A DNA stretch of 64,000 nucleotides from Maricaulis maris (GTDB taxonomy: Bacteria > Pseudomonadota > Alphaproteobacteria > Caulobacterales > Maricaulaceae): assembly GCF_003634045.1 (NCBI RefSeq), contig NZ_RBIM01000009.1:1-64000 (forward strand), written 5' to 3'. Below, in pieces: positions 18,417-30,715 of this stretch (within the stretch, counting starts at the first letter, position 1; each line of letters starts with the position of its first letter). The notes beneath the pieces are model-generated. The model saw nothing but the letters and a program-made list of their open reading frames with translations. It had not been told where the DNA came from and did not search any database. A program made the position numbers and the translations under genes.

Positions 18417-19193
18417 ATGAGCGACATTTCCACCATCAACTTCCGCCGGCCGGCGCGGGCCGCAACGGATTTGCGCGCCTCTGTCGTGATTGCGGTGCTC
18501 GACGAGGCCGAGAATGTTGCGGCCGTGTGCGAGGAAGTCCTGCGCGAGATGGATCGCGCCGGAGCGTTCGAGATCGTCTTTGTCGATGACGGGTCCAGCG
18601 ATGCGACACCGGATATATTGCAGGCGATCGCCGATCAGGACGAGCGTGTGCGCCTGGTCCGCCATGACAGGCGTTGCGGCAAGTCCCAGGCCGTCCGCTC
18701 CGGCGTATTGGCGGCCCGCGCGCCCTGGATCGCAACGCTTGACGGTGATGGCCAGAATGATCCGGCCGATCTGCCGGACATGTTGGAAAAAGCCTGGGCG
18801 GACGATAGCGATCTGCCACTGGTGGCCGGCACGCGGGTTCGCCGCAATGACCCGGTCTCGCGCCTGGTCGCGACCCGGATCGCCAATGGTTTCCGCGCCA
18901 CGGTGCTGGGCGATCACTGTCCGGATACGGGCTGTGGCGTGAAGGTCTTCCATCGCGACAGCTTCCTGTTGCTGCCCTGTTTTGAAGGCATGCACCGTTT
19001 CCTGCCGGCTCTCTTCCAGCGCTATGGCCATCCGCTGATCAATCATCCGGTCAAGCATCGTGCCCGCCATGCCGGGCAATCGAAATACACCAATATCGGC
19101 CGCGCTTTCGTTGGTATTTTCGACACGATGGGTGTGATCTGGCTGGTCCGCCGGACCAAGGCGCCCGGTCGGATTGAAGAGCGCCAGTCGTGA
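18417..19193 (+). CDS. GT2 glycosyltransferase, polyprenyl-phosphate mannosyl/glucosyl transferase type
   Basis: Cytoplasmic GT-A glycosyltransferase of the DPM1 type, probably making a lipid-phosphate-linked sugar donor. The fold starts with SVVIAVLDEAENVAAVC and has VFVDDGSSDAT and ATLDGDGQNDP (the DxD metal site). The distal part has HRARHAGQSKYTNIGRAF, as in dolichol-phosphate mannose synthases. It lacks the C-terminal membrane segments of many relatives. Its TGA stop overlaps the GTG start of the next gene (GTGA), so a coupled operon with the ArnT-like enzyme is evident. A lipid-A or envelope sugar role is inferred. Confidence 0.88.
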   Translation: MSDISTINFRRPARAATDLRASVVIAVLDEAENVAAVCEEVLREMDRAGAFEIVFVDDGSSDATPDILQAIADQDERVRLVRHDRRCGKSQAVRSGVLAARAPWIATLDGDGQNDPADLPDMLEKAWADDSDLPLVAGTRVRRNDPVSRLVATRIANGFRATVLGDHCPDTGCGVKVFHRDSFLLLPCFEGMHRFLPALFQRYGHPLINHPVKHRARHAGQSKYTNIGRAFVGIFDTMGVIWLVRRTKAPGRIEERQS

Positions 19194-20868
19194 CCGATAC
19201 GGCCCGTCGCCTGGGCTGGAAGGACTGGCTGGTCCTGATCGCCCTGTCGGCTCTGGTCCTGCTGCCGGGCATTTCCTCCATTCCGCCGGTTGATCGTGAT
19301 GAGTCGCGCTATGCGGTCGCCACCAGCCAGATGCTGGCGAGCGGTGATTTCATCGACATCCGCTTCCAGGACGAACAGCGCTATCTCCAGCCGGCCGGGA
19401 TCTACTGGCTGCAATCAATCTCGGTCGCGCTGACCGGCACCGCCGATGACCGCGCCATCTGGGCCCATCGCATTCCGTCCTTTCTGGGCATTCTGGCAGC
19501 GGTCCTGATGACCGGCTGGATCGCGGCGGGCCTGTACGGACGCATGGCCGGTTTCGGCGCGGCCTTGCTGGTGGCGACCTGTTTCGCGGGCGGCTTCGAG
19601 GCGCGCATTGCCAAGACCGACGCCATGTTGCTGGCGACCATCACGGCCTCTCACCTCGCCCTGATGCAGATCTATCTCAAACCGCAAGGCCATTGGTGGC
19701 GTCCGGCCCTGTTCTGGTCGGCATTGGGGGCGGGGATGATGATCAAGGGGCCGATCATCCTGATCTTCGTGCTGCTGGCCCTGCTCGCCCTGGTGGTCTG
19801 GGACCGCAAGTTCGCCTGGCTCGGTGCCCTGAAACCGCTGTGGGGCGTGCCGCTTTTCCTGGCCATCGCCCTGCCCTGGTATGTCGCTATCGGACTCGTC
19901 TCGGAGGGCGGTTTTTATGCCGAGGCGATCGGCGACAGCCTGATGGGCAAGGTCGGCGAGAGCCAGCAATCGCATGCCGGTCCGCCGGGCTATTATCTCG
20001 GCCTGTTCTCGCTGACCTTCTGGCCAGGGTCCTTGTTTTTTGTATTCGCCGGATACTGGGCCTGGGCCAATCGCCGCGATGCCGCGACGCGTTACCTCAT
20101 CGCCTGGATCGTGCCGGCCTGGATCGTCTATGAGCTGATCGCGACCAAGCTGCCGCATTATGTGATGCCGGTTTATCCAGCGATGGCCTGTCTCGCCGTG
20201 GCGGCGATTTTCATGCCGGGCGAGGCCAAGGCGCCGCTCTGGGTGAAGATCGGTGCGGGCGTGTATGCCGCACTCTGGCTGGCCGCCAGCGGTCTGGTCG
20301 CGGCGCTCGGGCCGGCAGGCCTGCACTGGGCCGAGGGCCATTTGTCGCCCTTGCTGGTGCTGGCCGGTGTTGTCATTTTCCTGGCCGCGGCGGCGGCCTT
20401 GCTGCTGCATGTTATCGGGCGCCGGCCAATGGCGCTGGTGGCGGGTCTGGTCGCTGGCGGGTTGGCGGTGACGACGGTTTACGGCGCCACGCTGCCGCGT
20501 CTCGACACGCTGTGGCTGACGCCGCGCATCGTGGCCGCTGTCGACGCGCATGGCGGCTGCGAAACCACGCGGCTGATCACGTCGGCCTTCCGCGAGCCCA
20601 GCCTGGTCTATCGCCACGGCCCTTATGACACCCTTCTGGCCGCCGACCCGGCCGATGCGGCCGTCCAGTTCGCCACCGAGACCGAGTGTTCTCTCGCTCT
20701 GATCGATGCCAGCGAGGCCGACGCGTTCCTGGCCCGTGCCGCCGCGCTGGCGCTGAACCTCGATGCCGTGGCGCTGATCGAGGGCCAGAATTATTCCAAT
20801 GGCGACGCGATGAGCCTGACCCTCTACCGGGCGGCAATGCATGCGACGGACGCCGCGGACGGTCAGCC

Positions 20869-20872
<4 letters not shown>
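19190..20872 (+). CDS. ArnT-like GT83 glycosyltransferase (lipid-linked sugar donor)
   Basis: Polytopic membrane glycosyltransferase of the PMT/ArnT superfamily, using the donor that the upstream GT2 enzyme probably makes. SIPPVDRDESRYAVATSQMLASGDF contains the catalytic Asp of the first periplasmic loop, and DEQRYLQPAGIYWLQ matches the ArnT acceptor/donor loop. About ten membrane segments follow, then a soluble C-terminal region (ETECSLALIDASEADAFLA). Length is 560 residues. It starts at a GTG overlapping the previous stop and its own stop overlaps the next GTG, so three genes form one coupled unit. The acceptor (lipid A, other glycolipid or protein) is not determined. Confidence 0.87.
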
Positions 20873-24076
<3,204 letters not shown>

Positions 24077-24098
24077 GCGCCCCATTGCCGACGGAACT

Positions 24099-24131
24099 GA
24101 AAACGCCCGCCTGTTTCAGGCGGGCGTTTTC
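24099..24131 (+). terminator. Rho-independent terminator of gyrB
   Basis: A perfect 15-bp stem (24099-24113 pairing with 24117-24131, loop TTT) starts 23 bases after the gyrB stop. The 3' arm ends in TTTTC, the usual A-rich/T-rich bidirectional form. It closes off gyrB transcription from the accessory cassette that follows. Confidence 0.93.
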
Positions 24132-24250
24132 GATTGTGGTGGTAGTAGCATCTATTCTACCATCAAGTTGTATGGCCCGCGGTGACTGGTTTCGATCGTC
24201 AGATTCATGATGATCTTTTTGCCCAAGAGCCTCTGATACGATTGTAAAGG

Positions 24251-25891
24251 GTGCAAAAATTGCAAAGTCCGCTAAATGCCGCCGCCCAAACTGTTGGTGC
24301 ACTATTCTCCGACTCGACATTTTTGATACCTCAGTACCAACGAGAGTACTCGTGGCAGGATGAAGAGGTGTCGGAGTTTTGGAGTGATCTAAGCGGTAGT
24401 TTGGAGCAGGACGCATACTTTCTGGGTTTAGTTATCTTAACCGATGAGGGAGATGTCCGGCATGTGGTAGACGGTCAACAGAGGATAATCACCCTCACGC
24501 TGCTCGCCATGGCCCTGTATATTGAGGCAGTTGATAGGGGGCGGGCTGCTCTGGCAGAGCGGATCCAAGCTGAGTTTCTTCAAACCATCGACTACAGCAC
24601 CGATGAAACTCACTCGAGGGTCAAGTTATCAGACCCAGTAGACAATGAAACATTTCAAGCAATACTAATTAACAAAGGCACGCCAAATGGGGTGGGGGAT
24701 GGAGAGGTATCAAAGCGACTCATTGCAGCCTTTAACTACATCCGAAACGCGTTGCGACATGATTTGAGGGGTGACCCCTTTAAACGATTAGGAAAATGGA
24801 CAGAATTTCTAAACAAGAAAGTCTATTTTGCTGTATTCGTACACCCTGATGCCGCTACCGCATATCAAGTTTTTGAAGTTATTAATACACGTGGTCGAGA
24901 CTTAACTACAGCGGATTTATTGAAAAATTATATCTTAAGTCAAACTTCGCCGCCAAACCGAGAAGACCGTTACCAACAGTGGCAATCGATTTCACGTGTC
25001 TTTCCTCCCGAGGGATCTAATAACACATTCGTCCAGTATATCCGCCACGTTGTCACGGTTGGATGCGGGCACGTATTGCCAAAGAACCTTTTCAAGTTTC
25101 TGGCGCAGCGGCAATTAGTGCAGGGGCGAACGCCCCCCAATCCAGACCAGCTTATGGCGGAGCTTGAGAAGTTTTTGCCAGTATATCAGCAAATTATAGA
25201 GCCGGAGACTTCCGGGCCAGCGTCCGACTTCGCGCTACGCGTTTTTGATTCGCTGAACCATTTAGGCGTGATGACCGTTCGCCCAATACTGCTGGCAATG
25301 AAGGAATTGGAGGACGGTGATGCAGGCATGGAATTTTTGTTGCGCTTGGTAGTACGCAGAATTGTGGTTGGGAACTTGGGTACGGGTAACGTTGAAAGGC
25401 GCATGGGGGATGTCGCAAAGAAGATTGCGGAAACTAATAATTGGCGACACCTACAAACTGATCTTAGGGATTTAAATCCATCACGGGATGAATTCGTAAA
25501 CCAGTTGTCACGCCGATCCTTCAACAAGGGTACTCTTACATTTGTGCGGCGCTCTTTAATTGAGAATTCTATTTGCCCTTCTGACCAAGGCATTCTCCAT
25601 TTTATCTGGCAGAGAAAGGGCATGGAGCATTGGGGAGAAATTTCCGAAGAAGAAGGTTCATTTTGGGCCGCGACAATTGGAAACACTTTTCTTTCAGATT
25701 TGAAACGACGCCCTGATGATGCGACTCGCAGTTGGGAAGGGTTCAAAAGCAGCATGATTAATGACACTGCACACGGAGAAGACCTAACTGCTTTCCTGGA
25801 TGTTCACGAATGGCGCCCCGAAGTCATTCAACACTTTGGCGAAGTTGCAGCCGAGCGTGCCGCAAAGCTCTGGTACGGATCTGATGTTTAG
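24251..25891 (+). CDS. DUF262 (ParB-like nuclease fold) protein, candidate defence gene
   Basis: A 546-residue protein with a DUF262 N-terminal domain: IPQYQREYSW (26-35), DGQQR (74-78) and INTRGRDL (211-218) are the three blocks that define it. Established knowledge: DUF262 occurs in GmrSD-type restriction enzymes, SspE and BREX-linked BrxU, where it senses modified DNA and drives nucleotide-dependent activity. The usual C-terminal DUF1524/HNH nuclease motif is not visible. Instead, an adjacent PIN-like gene overlaps its stop by 8 bases. The start is uncertain: a GTG at 24251 sits directly against AAAGG, while a TTG at 24260 has that site nine bases upstream. Codon use is clearly AT-richer than gyrB and polA, which suggests transfer. 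A defence function is inference. Confidence 0.78.
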   Translation: MQKLQSPLNAAAQTVGALFSDSTFLIPQYQREYSWQDEEVSEFWSDLSGSLEQDAYFLGLVILTDEGDVRHVVDGQQRIITLTLLAMALYIEAVDRGRAALAERIQAEFLQTIDYSTDETHSRVKLSDPVDNETFQAILINKGTPNGVGDGEVSKRLIAAFNYIRNALRHDLRGDPFKRLGKWTEFLNKKVYFAVFVHPDAATAYQVFEVINTRGRDLTTADLLKNYILSQTSPPNREDRYQQWQSISRVFPPEGSNNTFVQYIRHVVTVGCGHVLPKNLFKFLAQRQLVQGRTPPNPDQLMAELEKFLPVYQQIIEPETSGPASDFALRVFDSLNHLGVMTVRPILLAMKELEDGDAGMEFLLRLVVRRIVVGNLGTGNVERRMGDVAKKIAETNNWRHLQTDLRDLNPSRDEFVNQLSRRSFNKGTLTFVRRSLIENSICPSDQGILHFIWQRKGMEHWGEISEEEGSFWAATIGNTFLSDLKRRPDDATRSWEGFKSSMINDTAHGEDLTAFLDVHEWRPEVIQHFGEVAAERAAKLWYGSDV

Positions 25892-26711
25892 CGTTGCAAG
25901 CTCCGATAGAATATTTGCGCGAGTAAAAGAAGTTCTCGATCGCCGAAAATCAGTAGAAGTCGTTAGCCCGGTGATCGCAGCCGTTCAGGGGCGGTCGTCA
26001 AGCGTACCGCTTACACGCACCGCAATTGGTGTCGATGCCAACGTATTCCTTCGTATTGCGAGCCACGCATCCAGCGCCGACCTAATTGATTATTTGAATG
26101 GTCGGCACACAGCGCCTGTTGTTTTGCCTGGCCAAGCCATCCAAGAATTCTGGAACAATCAACTGCACGCGGTCAAGACGTATGCTGATGAGGTGGATGA
26201 AGCTCTGACAAAACTCGACCGAGTTCTAGATAAAATTGACGATAACTTCAATGACTTTCGGGCGAACCTCCAGCGTGAGTTAAGCGAGTTCAGGAGCAGT
26301 CATGGACATGTCTATAGCGAGGCGACAGTCAGAAAAACTGTTAGTTTCCTTGAGCTGATACAGAGTCGAGCTCAAGTTCCATACGTTCCTCGCCAGCAAT
26401 TTTGGGAGATAGCGCAGATACGCCAGCATACTAAGACTCCGCCCGGATTTATGGACAAGGGTTTCGGAGACTTTTTTGTCTGGGCGGACTTCTTGGCGGG
26501 AGTTCAAATGGCAAAAAGCGGAAGTACAGATTTTGAACTTGCCGTCTTGATCACAAATGACGTGAAAAAGGATTGGAGCCGCGCAGGCCTCGCACACCCT
26601 ATCTTGGTCGCTGAGTGTCAGGCGCTGCTTGGTGTGCCCTTCGAGACTTGGAACCTAGAACAGTTTGCTAGCCGTGTGGCGAGCGACGGTCAATGTCAGG
26701 CCCCCCCCTAA
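25884..26711 (+). CDS. PIN_8-like (DUF4935) nuclease, partner of the DUF262 gene
   Basis: A 275-residue protein with a PIN-like nuclease domain. The acidic residues expected in the active site are present: D51 in IGVDANVFL, E88 in IQEFW, D196 in GFGDFFVWADF, and D226 and D230 in ITNDVKKDW. The order TPPGFMDKGFGDFFVW then LITNDVKKDW is characteristic of the PIN_8 family. Residues 95-135 form a charged helical insertion. The ATG at 25884 overlaps the upstream DUF262 stop by 8 bases, so the two proteins are probably made in a fixed ratio. Its stop, after a run of C, overlaps by two bases the stop of convergent polA. The target (RNA or DNA) is unknown. Confidence 0.78.
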   Translation: MFSVASSDRIFARVKEVLDRRKSVEVVSPVIAAVQGRSSSVPLTRTAIGVDANVFLRIASHASSADLIDYLNGRHTAPVVLPGQAIQEFWNNQLHAVKTYADEVDEALTKLDRVLDKIDDNFNDFRANLQRELSEFRSSHGHVYSEATVRKTVSFLELIQSRAQVPYVPRQQFWEIAQIRQHTKTPPGFMDKGFGDFFVWADFLAGVQMAKSGSTDFELAVLITNDVKKDWSRAGLAHPILVAECQALLGVPFETWNLEQFASRVASDGQCQAPP

Positions 26712-29494
26712 TGAGCCTCACCCCAGGTCATCCCCGCCTTCGCATCCACCACCAGCGGCACGCTCAGCTCCAGTGCCGGCGTACACGCCTCGCCCATCAC
26801 TTTTGACGCCAGCCCGATCAGGTCGTCCGCTTGGGTCTCCGGCACTTCGAAGACCAGTTCATCATGCACCTGCAGCAGCATTCTGGCGTCCAGATTGGCG
26901 GCGCGCAGGGCGTCGTCCATGCGGATCATGGCGCGGCGGATGACGTCGGCGGCTGAGCCCTGGATGGGGGCGTTGATGGCCTGGCGTTCGGCGAACATGC
27001 GCATATTGGGGTTCTTGTCGCGAATGCCGGGGAAATGGCAGCGGCGACCGAAAATGGTCTCGACATAGCCGGTCTCGGCGGCCTTGGCCTTCATCTCATC
27101 CATATAGGCGCGGATGCCGGGGAATTTCTCGAAATAGGCATCGATGAAGGCCTTGGCCTCATCGCGTTTGACGCCGATCTGATTGGCCAGGCCGAAGGCG
27201 GAAATGCCGTAAATCACGCCGAAATTGATCGCCTTGGCCTTGCGCCGGACCATCGGGTCCATGCCCTCAATCGGAACGCCGAAGACTTCCGAGGCGGTCA
27301 TGGCGTGAATATCGGTGCCGTCGCGGAAGGCCTGTTTGAGGCTTTCGACATCGGCGATATGGGCGAGAAGGCGCAGCTCGACCTGGGAATAGTCGGCGGC
27401 AACCAGGACATGGCCCGGCTCGGCGATGAAAACTTCCCGGATCTGCCGGCCGGCCTCGGTGCGGATCGGGATGTTTTGCAGATTGGGCTCGGTCGAGGAC
27501 AGGCGCCCGGTCGTGGTTGCAGCCAGCGAGAAAGAGGTGTGGACCCGTTTCGTGTCGCGATTGATATGGGCGAAGAGACTGTCGGAATAGGTCGATTTCA
27601 GCTTGGCATATTGCCGGTATTCCAACAGCGCGACCGGCAGGGCGTGACCCTCGGCGGCGAGCTGGTCGAGCACGGCCGCATCGGTCGACCAGGCCCCGGT
27701 CTTGGTCTTCTTGCCACCGGGTAAGCCCATCTCTCCAAACAGGATTTCCCCGATTTGTTTCGGTGACGCAACGTTGAAGTCGCGACCTGCCGCTTCATGC
27801 GCTTCGGCCTCGGCAGCGGCCATTTTCTGGGCGAAGTCGGAGGAGAGCCGGTTCAACTGGTCCGGATCAACCTTGATACCGACCCGCTCCATCTTGGACA
27901 GCACATCGGCCATCGGCCGTTCCAGCGTTTCGTAAACCGTCGCCATCTTCTTGGCGACCATGGCCGGTTTGAGAATCTCCCACAGCCGCAGGGTGATATC
28001 GGCATCCTCGGCGGCATAGAGGGTAGCCTTGTCCAGCGGCACCTTGTCGAATGTGATCTGGTTCTTGCCGGTGCCGCAAATCTCCTTGAAGGGGATGCAG
28101 GTGTGGCCCAGGTGAAGCTCGGCCAGCGCGTCCATGCCATGCCCGTGCAGGCCGGCCTCCATGACATAGGAGATCAGCATGGTGTCGTCATAGGGCGCGA
28201 CATCAATGCCATAACGCGACAATACGCCGAGATCATATTTCAGGTTCTGGCCGATCTTGAGCACGCCCGGATCTTCAAGCAGCGGCTTCAGCGCCTTGAG
28301 CGCCTGATCCATCGGGATCTGCTCCGGCGCGGCGCCGGTATCGAACATGTCGCCGGTGCCCTGCGGATCGACATGGGCGAGCGGGATATAGCAGGCCTGC
28401 CCCGGTGCGGTGGCCAGGGAGATGCCGACCAGTCCCGACGCCGTCGAAGACAGGGCATCGGTCTCGGTATCGACCGCGACCTGCCCGGCCTCGAAGCTCT
28501 TGGCGATCCAGCGCTCGAGCGCCTCCATCGTGGTCACGCACTCGTAATCGTCACGATTGATCGGTGCCGTGGCATCGCCGGTCTCATCGGCCGGCGGTCC
28601 ACCCAGCGCCTCTTCCACCTTGCGGGTGAAGGAGCGGAATTCCATCTCGCGCAGGAAGGGAACGAGGACCTCCGGATCGGGCTCGGCGAGGCCGAATTCT
28701 TCCAGCTTCTCCGGCATGGGCGCATCGAGCTTCAAGGTCACCAAGTCACGGGAAATGCGCGCATCATCAGCATGGGCGAGCAGCTTTTCGCGCCGCCCCT
28801 TCTGCTTGATCTCGCCGGCGCGCTCCAAAAGCGTGTCGAGATCGCCATATTCATTGATCAACAGCGCCGCCGTCTTGATGCCGATCCCCGGCACGCCCGG
28901 CACATTGTCGACACTGTCGCCGGCCAGGGACTGGATATCGATCACCTTGTCCGGTCCGACGCCGAATTTTTCCATCACCTCGGGCGCCTGGATGCGCTTG
29001 TTCTTCATGGCGTCGAACATCGAGACCTTGTCGGTCACCAATTGCATCAAATCCTTGTCCGAGGAGACGATGGTGACATCGGCGCCCAGGGCTTCCGCCT
29101 GGCGGGCATAGGTGGCGATGATGTCATCGGCCTCGTAATTCTCCAGCTCGATACAGGGCGTGCCGAAGGCGCGGGTGGCATCGCGAATGATGGAGAATTG
29201 CGGCACCAGGTCTTCCGGCGCCGGCGGGCGATGCGCCTTGTAGAGGTCATAGAGTTCATTGCGGAAAGTCTTGCCGGAATGGTCGAAAATCACCGCCAGA
29301 TGCGAGGGCTGATCATCGCCCTTCAAATCCTCCAGCAGCTTCCACAACATGTTGCAGAACCCCTGCACCGCCCCGGTCGGCGTCCCGTCGGTCCGGGTCA
29401 GCGGCGGCAGCGCATGATAGGCGCGGAAAATATAGCCCGACCCGTCGATCAGATAGACGTGGCTGGTCTCGTCGACGGGTTTGGTCGTGGCCAT
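26708..29494 (-). CDS. polA: DNA polymerase I
   Basis: Repair and Okazaki-fragment polymerase of 928 residues. The 5'-3' exonuclease domain is first (VYLIDGSGYIFRAYHALPPL, then NYEADDIIATYA and SSDKDLMQLV). The middle 3'-5' exonuclease domain keeps its acidic motif (VAVDTETDAL), so proofreading is probably active. The polymerase part has motif A VAADYSQVELRLLAHIAD, motif B RRKAKAINFGVIYGIS and motif C LLQVHDELVFE. A small membrane-protein gene lies upstream on the same strand. At its 3' end the stop overlaps the stop of the convergent PIN gene. Confidence 0.96.
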   Translation of the reverse strand: MATTKPVDETSHVYLIDGSGYIFRAYHALPPLTRTDGTPTGAVQGFCNMLWKLLEDLKGDDQPSHLAVIFDHSGKTFRNELYDLYKAHRPPAPEDLVPQFSIIRDATRAFGTPCIELENYEADDIIATYARQAEALGADVTIVSSDKDLMQLVTDKVSMFDAMKNKRIQAPEVMEKFGVGPDKVIDIQSLAGDSVDNVPGVPGIGIKTAALLINEYGDLDTLLERAGEIKQKGRREKLLAHADDARISRDLVTLKLDAPMPEKLEEFGLAEPDPEVLVPFLREMEFRSFTRKVEEALGGPPADETGDATAPINRDDYECVTTMEALERWIAKSFEAGQVAVDTETDALSSTASGLVGISLATAPGQACYIPLAHVDPQGTGDMFDTGAAPEQIPMDQALKALKPLLEDPGVLKIGQNLKYDLGVLSRYGIDVAPYDDTMLISYVMEAGLHGHGMDALAELHLGHTCIPFKEICGTGKNQITFDKVPLDKATLYAAEDADITLRLWEILKPAMVAKKMATVYETLERPMADVLSKMERVGIKVDPDQLNRLSSDFAQKMAAAEAEAHEAAGRDFNVASPKQIGEILFGEMGLPGGKKTKTGAWSTDAAVLDQLAAEGHALPVALLEYRQYAKLKSTYSDSLFAHINRDTKRVHTSFSLAATTTGRLSSTEPNLQNIPIRTEAGRQIREVFIAEPGHVLVAADYSQVELRLLAHIADVESLKQAFRDGTDIHAMTASEVFGVPIEGMDPMVRRKAKAINFGVIYGISAFGLANQIGVKRDEAKAFIDAYFEKFPGIRAYMDEMKAKAAETGYVETIFGRRCHFPGIRDKNPNMRMFAERQAINAPIQGSAADVIRRAMIRMDDALRAANLDARMLLQVHDELVFEVPETQADDLIGLASKVMGEACTPALELSVPLVVDAKAGMTWGEAH

Positions 29495-29600
29495 GGGGTG
29501 TGTCTCCGGGCGGATCGGCAGGCGGGCAAATCAGTTGGGACGGAGACTAGCGCGGGGAGGGCGCCCGGTCATGGGGGGAGTGCGGTGGGGCCTTGCCGCC

Positions 29601-29999
29601 TTAGCTCACCAGACGAAACAGCGCGCCCCCCGCCACAGCGGCGACTGGCGCCATCGCTCGCAGCGACCAGGGCGGCAGGCGTCGGGTCCAGAACAGTGCA
29701 TAGGCGTGATGCCAGCGGCGCGGGGCAAGGGCGATGACGGCAGAACTGCCGACGATGAAGATGCCGGCCCAGTAAAAGGGCTGCGGCCAGGGCGTGGCGC
29801 TGGAGACGCCGATCAGGGCCAGACCGACCAGGGCGCGCAGGGCGTGTTCGCCAAAATGGATGAGCGGCGTTGATCCCATTCTCTCCAAGCCCTCGAGGGC
29901 CAGCCGTGGTCGCAACAGGCAAAGCCCGGCGACGCAGATCAGCCAGAGCGCGAACAGCTGGACGATCAAGCGGGAGAGGTCGGTGGCAAGCTCGGTCAT
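29601..29999 (-). CDS. Small membrane protein of unknown function
   Basis: About 132 residues with four predicted hydrophobic segments (LIVQLFALWLICVAGLCLL, ALRALVGLALIGV, YWAGIFIVGSSAVIAL and a C-terminal one). I do not recognise the family. I start at the ATG at 29999 (MTELATDLSRL) because the longer frame adds only a non-conserved dozen residues. It lies 106 bases upstream of polA on the same strand and may share its transcription. Confidence 0.6.
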   Translation of the reverse strand: MTELATDLSRLIVQLFALWLICVAGLCLLRPRLALEGLERMGSTPLIHFGEHALRALVGLALIGVSSATPWPQPFYWAGIFIVGSSAVIALAPRRWHHAYALFWTRRLPPWSLRAMAPVAAVAGGALFRLVS

Positions 30000-30060
30000 G
30001 GGAGCAAGGTGTGTCGCGGGGATGGTTTGGTTCAATGGGGTGGTGGTTTGTTTTGCCGAG

Positions 30061-30189
30061 TCATCCCGGGCGGAGCCCTGACTTGATCAGGGCGAAGACC
30101 CGGGACCTATACGCCCGGTGCGGCCAGCTTTGGTGAGAATAGGTCCCGGATCGCCGCCCGGCTCGAGGCCGGGCCTATGTCCGGGATGA
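30061..30189. repeat. REP-like compound inverted repeat, copy 1
   Basis: The outer arms are TCATCCCGG (30061-30069) and CCGGGATGA (30181-30189). An inner pair, CCCGGGACCTAT (30099-30110) and ATAGGTCCCGG (30139-30149), is nested inside, and a small hairpin GCCCTGA...TCAGGGC lies at 30075-30093. Such 'TCATCCCGG...gacccGGGA' units are widespread intergenic repeats in alphaproteobacteria. It lies between the membrane gene and the DASS transporter gene and encodes nothing obvious. Confidence 0.7.
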
Positions 30190-30240
30190 CAAAGTTTTGT
30201 GTCTGGATTCAGAGTTTATCCCCGCTGTACACCCCACATA

Positions 30241-30345
30241 CCGTCATCCTGACGAAAGTCAGGACCCAGTCTCGCAAACTCGATTTGTCAAACATGGCAA
30301 CAGCTTGCGTCGCATTCCGGGTCCCGGCCTGCGCCGGGATGACGG
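30241..30345. repeat. REP-like compound inverted repeat, copy 2
   Basis: Outer arms CCGTCATCC (30241-30249) and GGATGACGG (30337-30345). Inside are two small hairpins: CCTGAC-gaaa-GTCAGG near 30248-30263 and CCCGGC-ctgc-GCCGGG at 30323-30338. It has the same design as the copy 50 bases upstream but a diverged interior. The two together look like a tandem pair of one repeat family. Confidence 0.7.
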
Positions 30346-30595
30346 TGTTTGTTGCGGGGATAGGCGACAAACTTATCCGCCCCCCTTCACCCCATGGGAT
30401 ACTCCCCTCGGTTTTCGGGACGGGAGGCGCGGGCCCTGTCACTTGTGCCCGGAAGCGAGCGGAGCCTGTCCGGGCGGTGGCGTGACACCCATTGGCGCTG
30501 GCAGGGCGTGCGACCAGGTCGCGGGGCACTAAACGACCGACCCCATCTACCTGGCGCATTGGAATCGGGGGCGAGAGCGTCCGGGAAAACTCCGC

Positions 30596-30663
30596 GAACG
30601 GGATGTCGGCGATGTCACGTTTTCAAATCAAACCGGTTATCGGCATTCGCCGACATCCCGTTC
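30596..30663. repeat. 17-bp perfect inverted repeat
   Basis: Arms 30596-30612 and 30647-30663 are exact reverse complements (start GAACGGGATGTC) separated by 34 bases. No T-run follows on either strand. It lies about 50 bases past the stop codon of the DASS transporter (minus strand), so it may protect or terminate that transcript or be a remnant of a small mobile repeat. The remaining bases between 30346 and 30595 show no supported gene. Confidence 0.7.
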
Positions 30664-30715
30664 CCCTCTCTGCCCGAACCGCCAGGTGTTCTCGCCGTGG
30701 CGATGAAAGTGCGTG

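Noticed and set aside
19415-20842. A 475-residue minus-strand ORF across the ArnT-like gene
   Set aside because: It is a shadow frame with charged low-complexity sequence and no family resemblance.
27797-29737. A 646-residue plus-strand ORF across polA
   Set aside because: It is antisense to polA and shows no recognisable family. Its length reflects the codon bias of polA.
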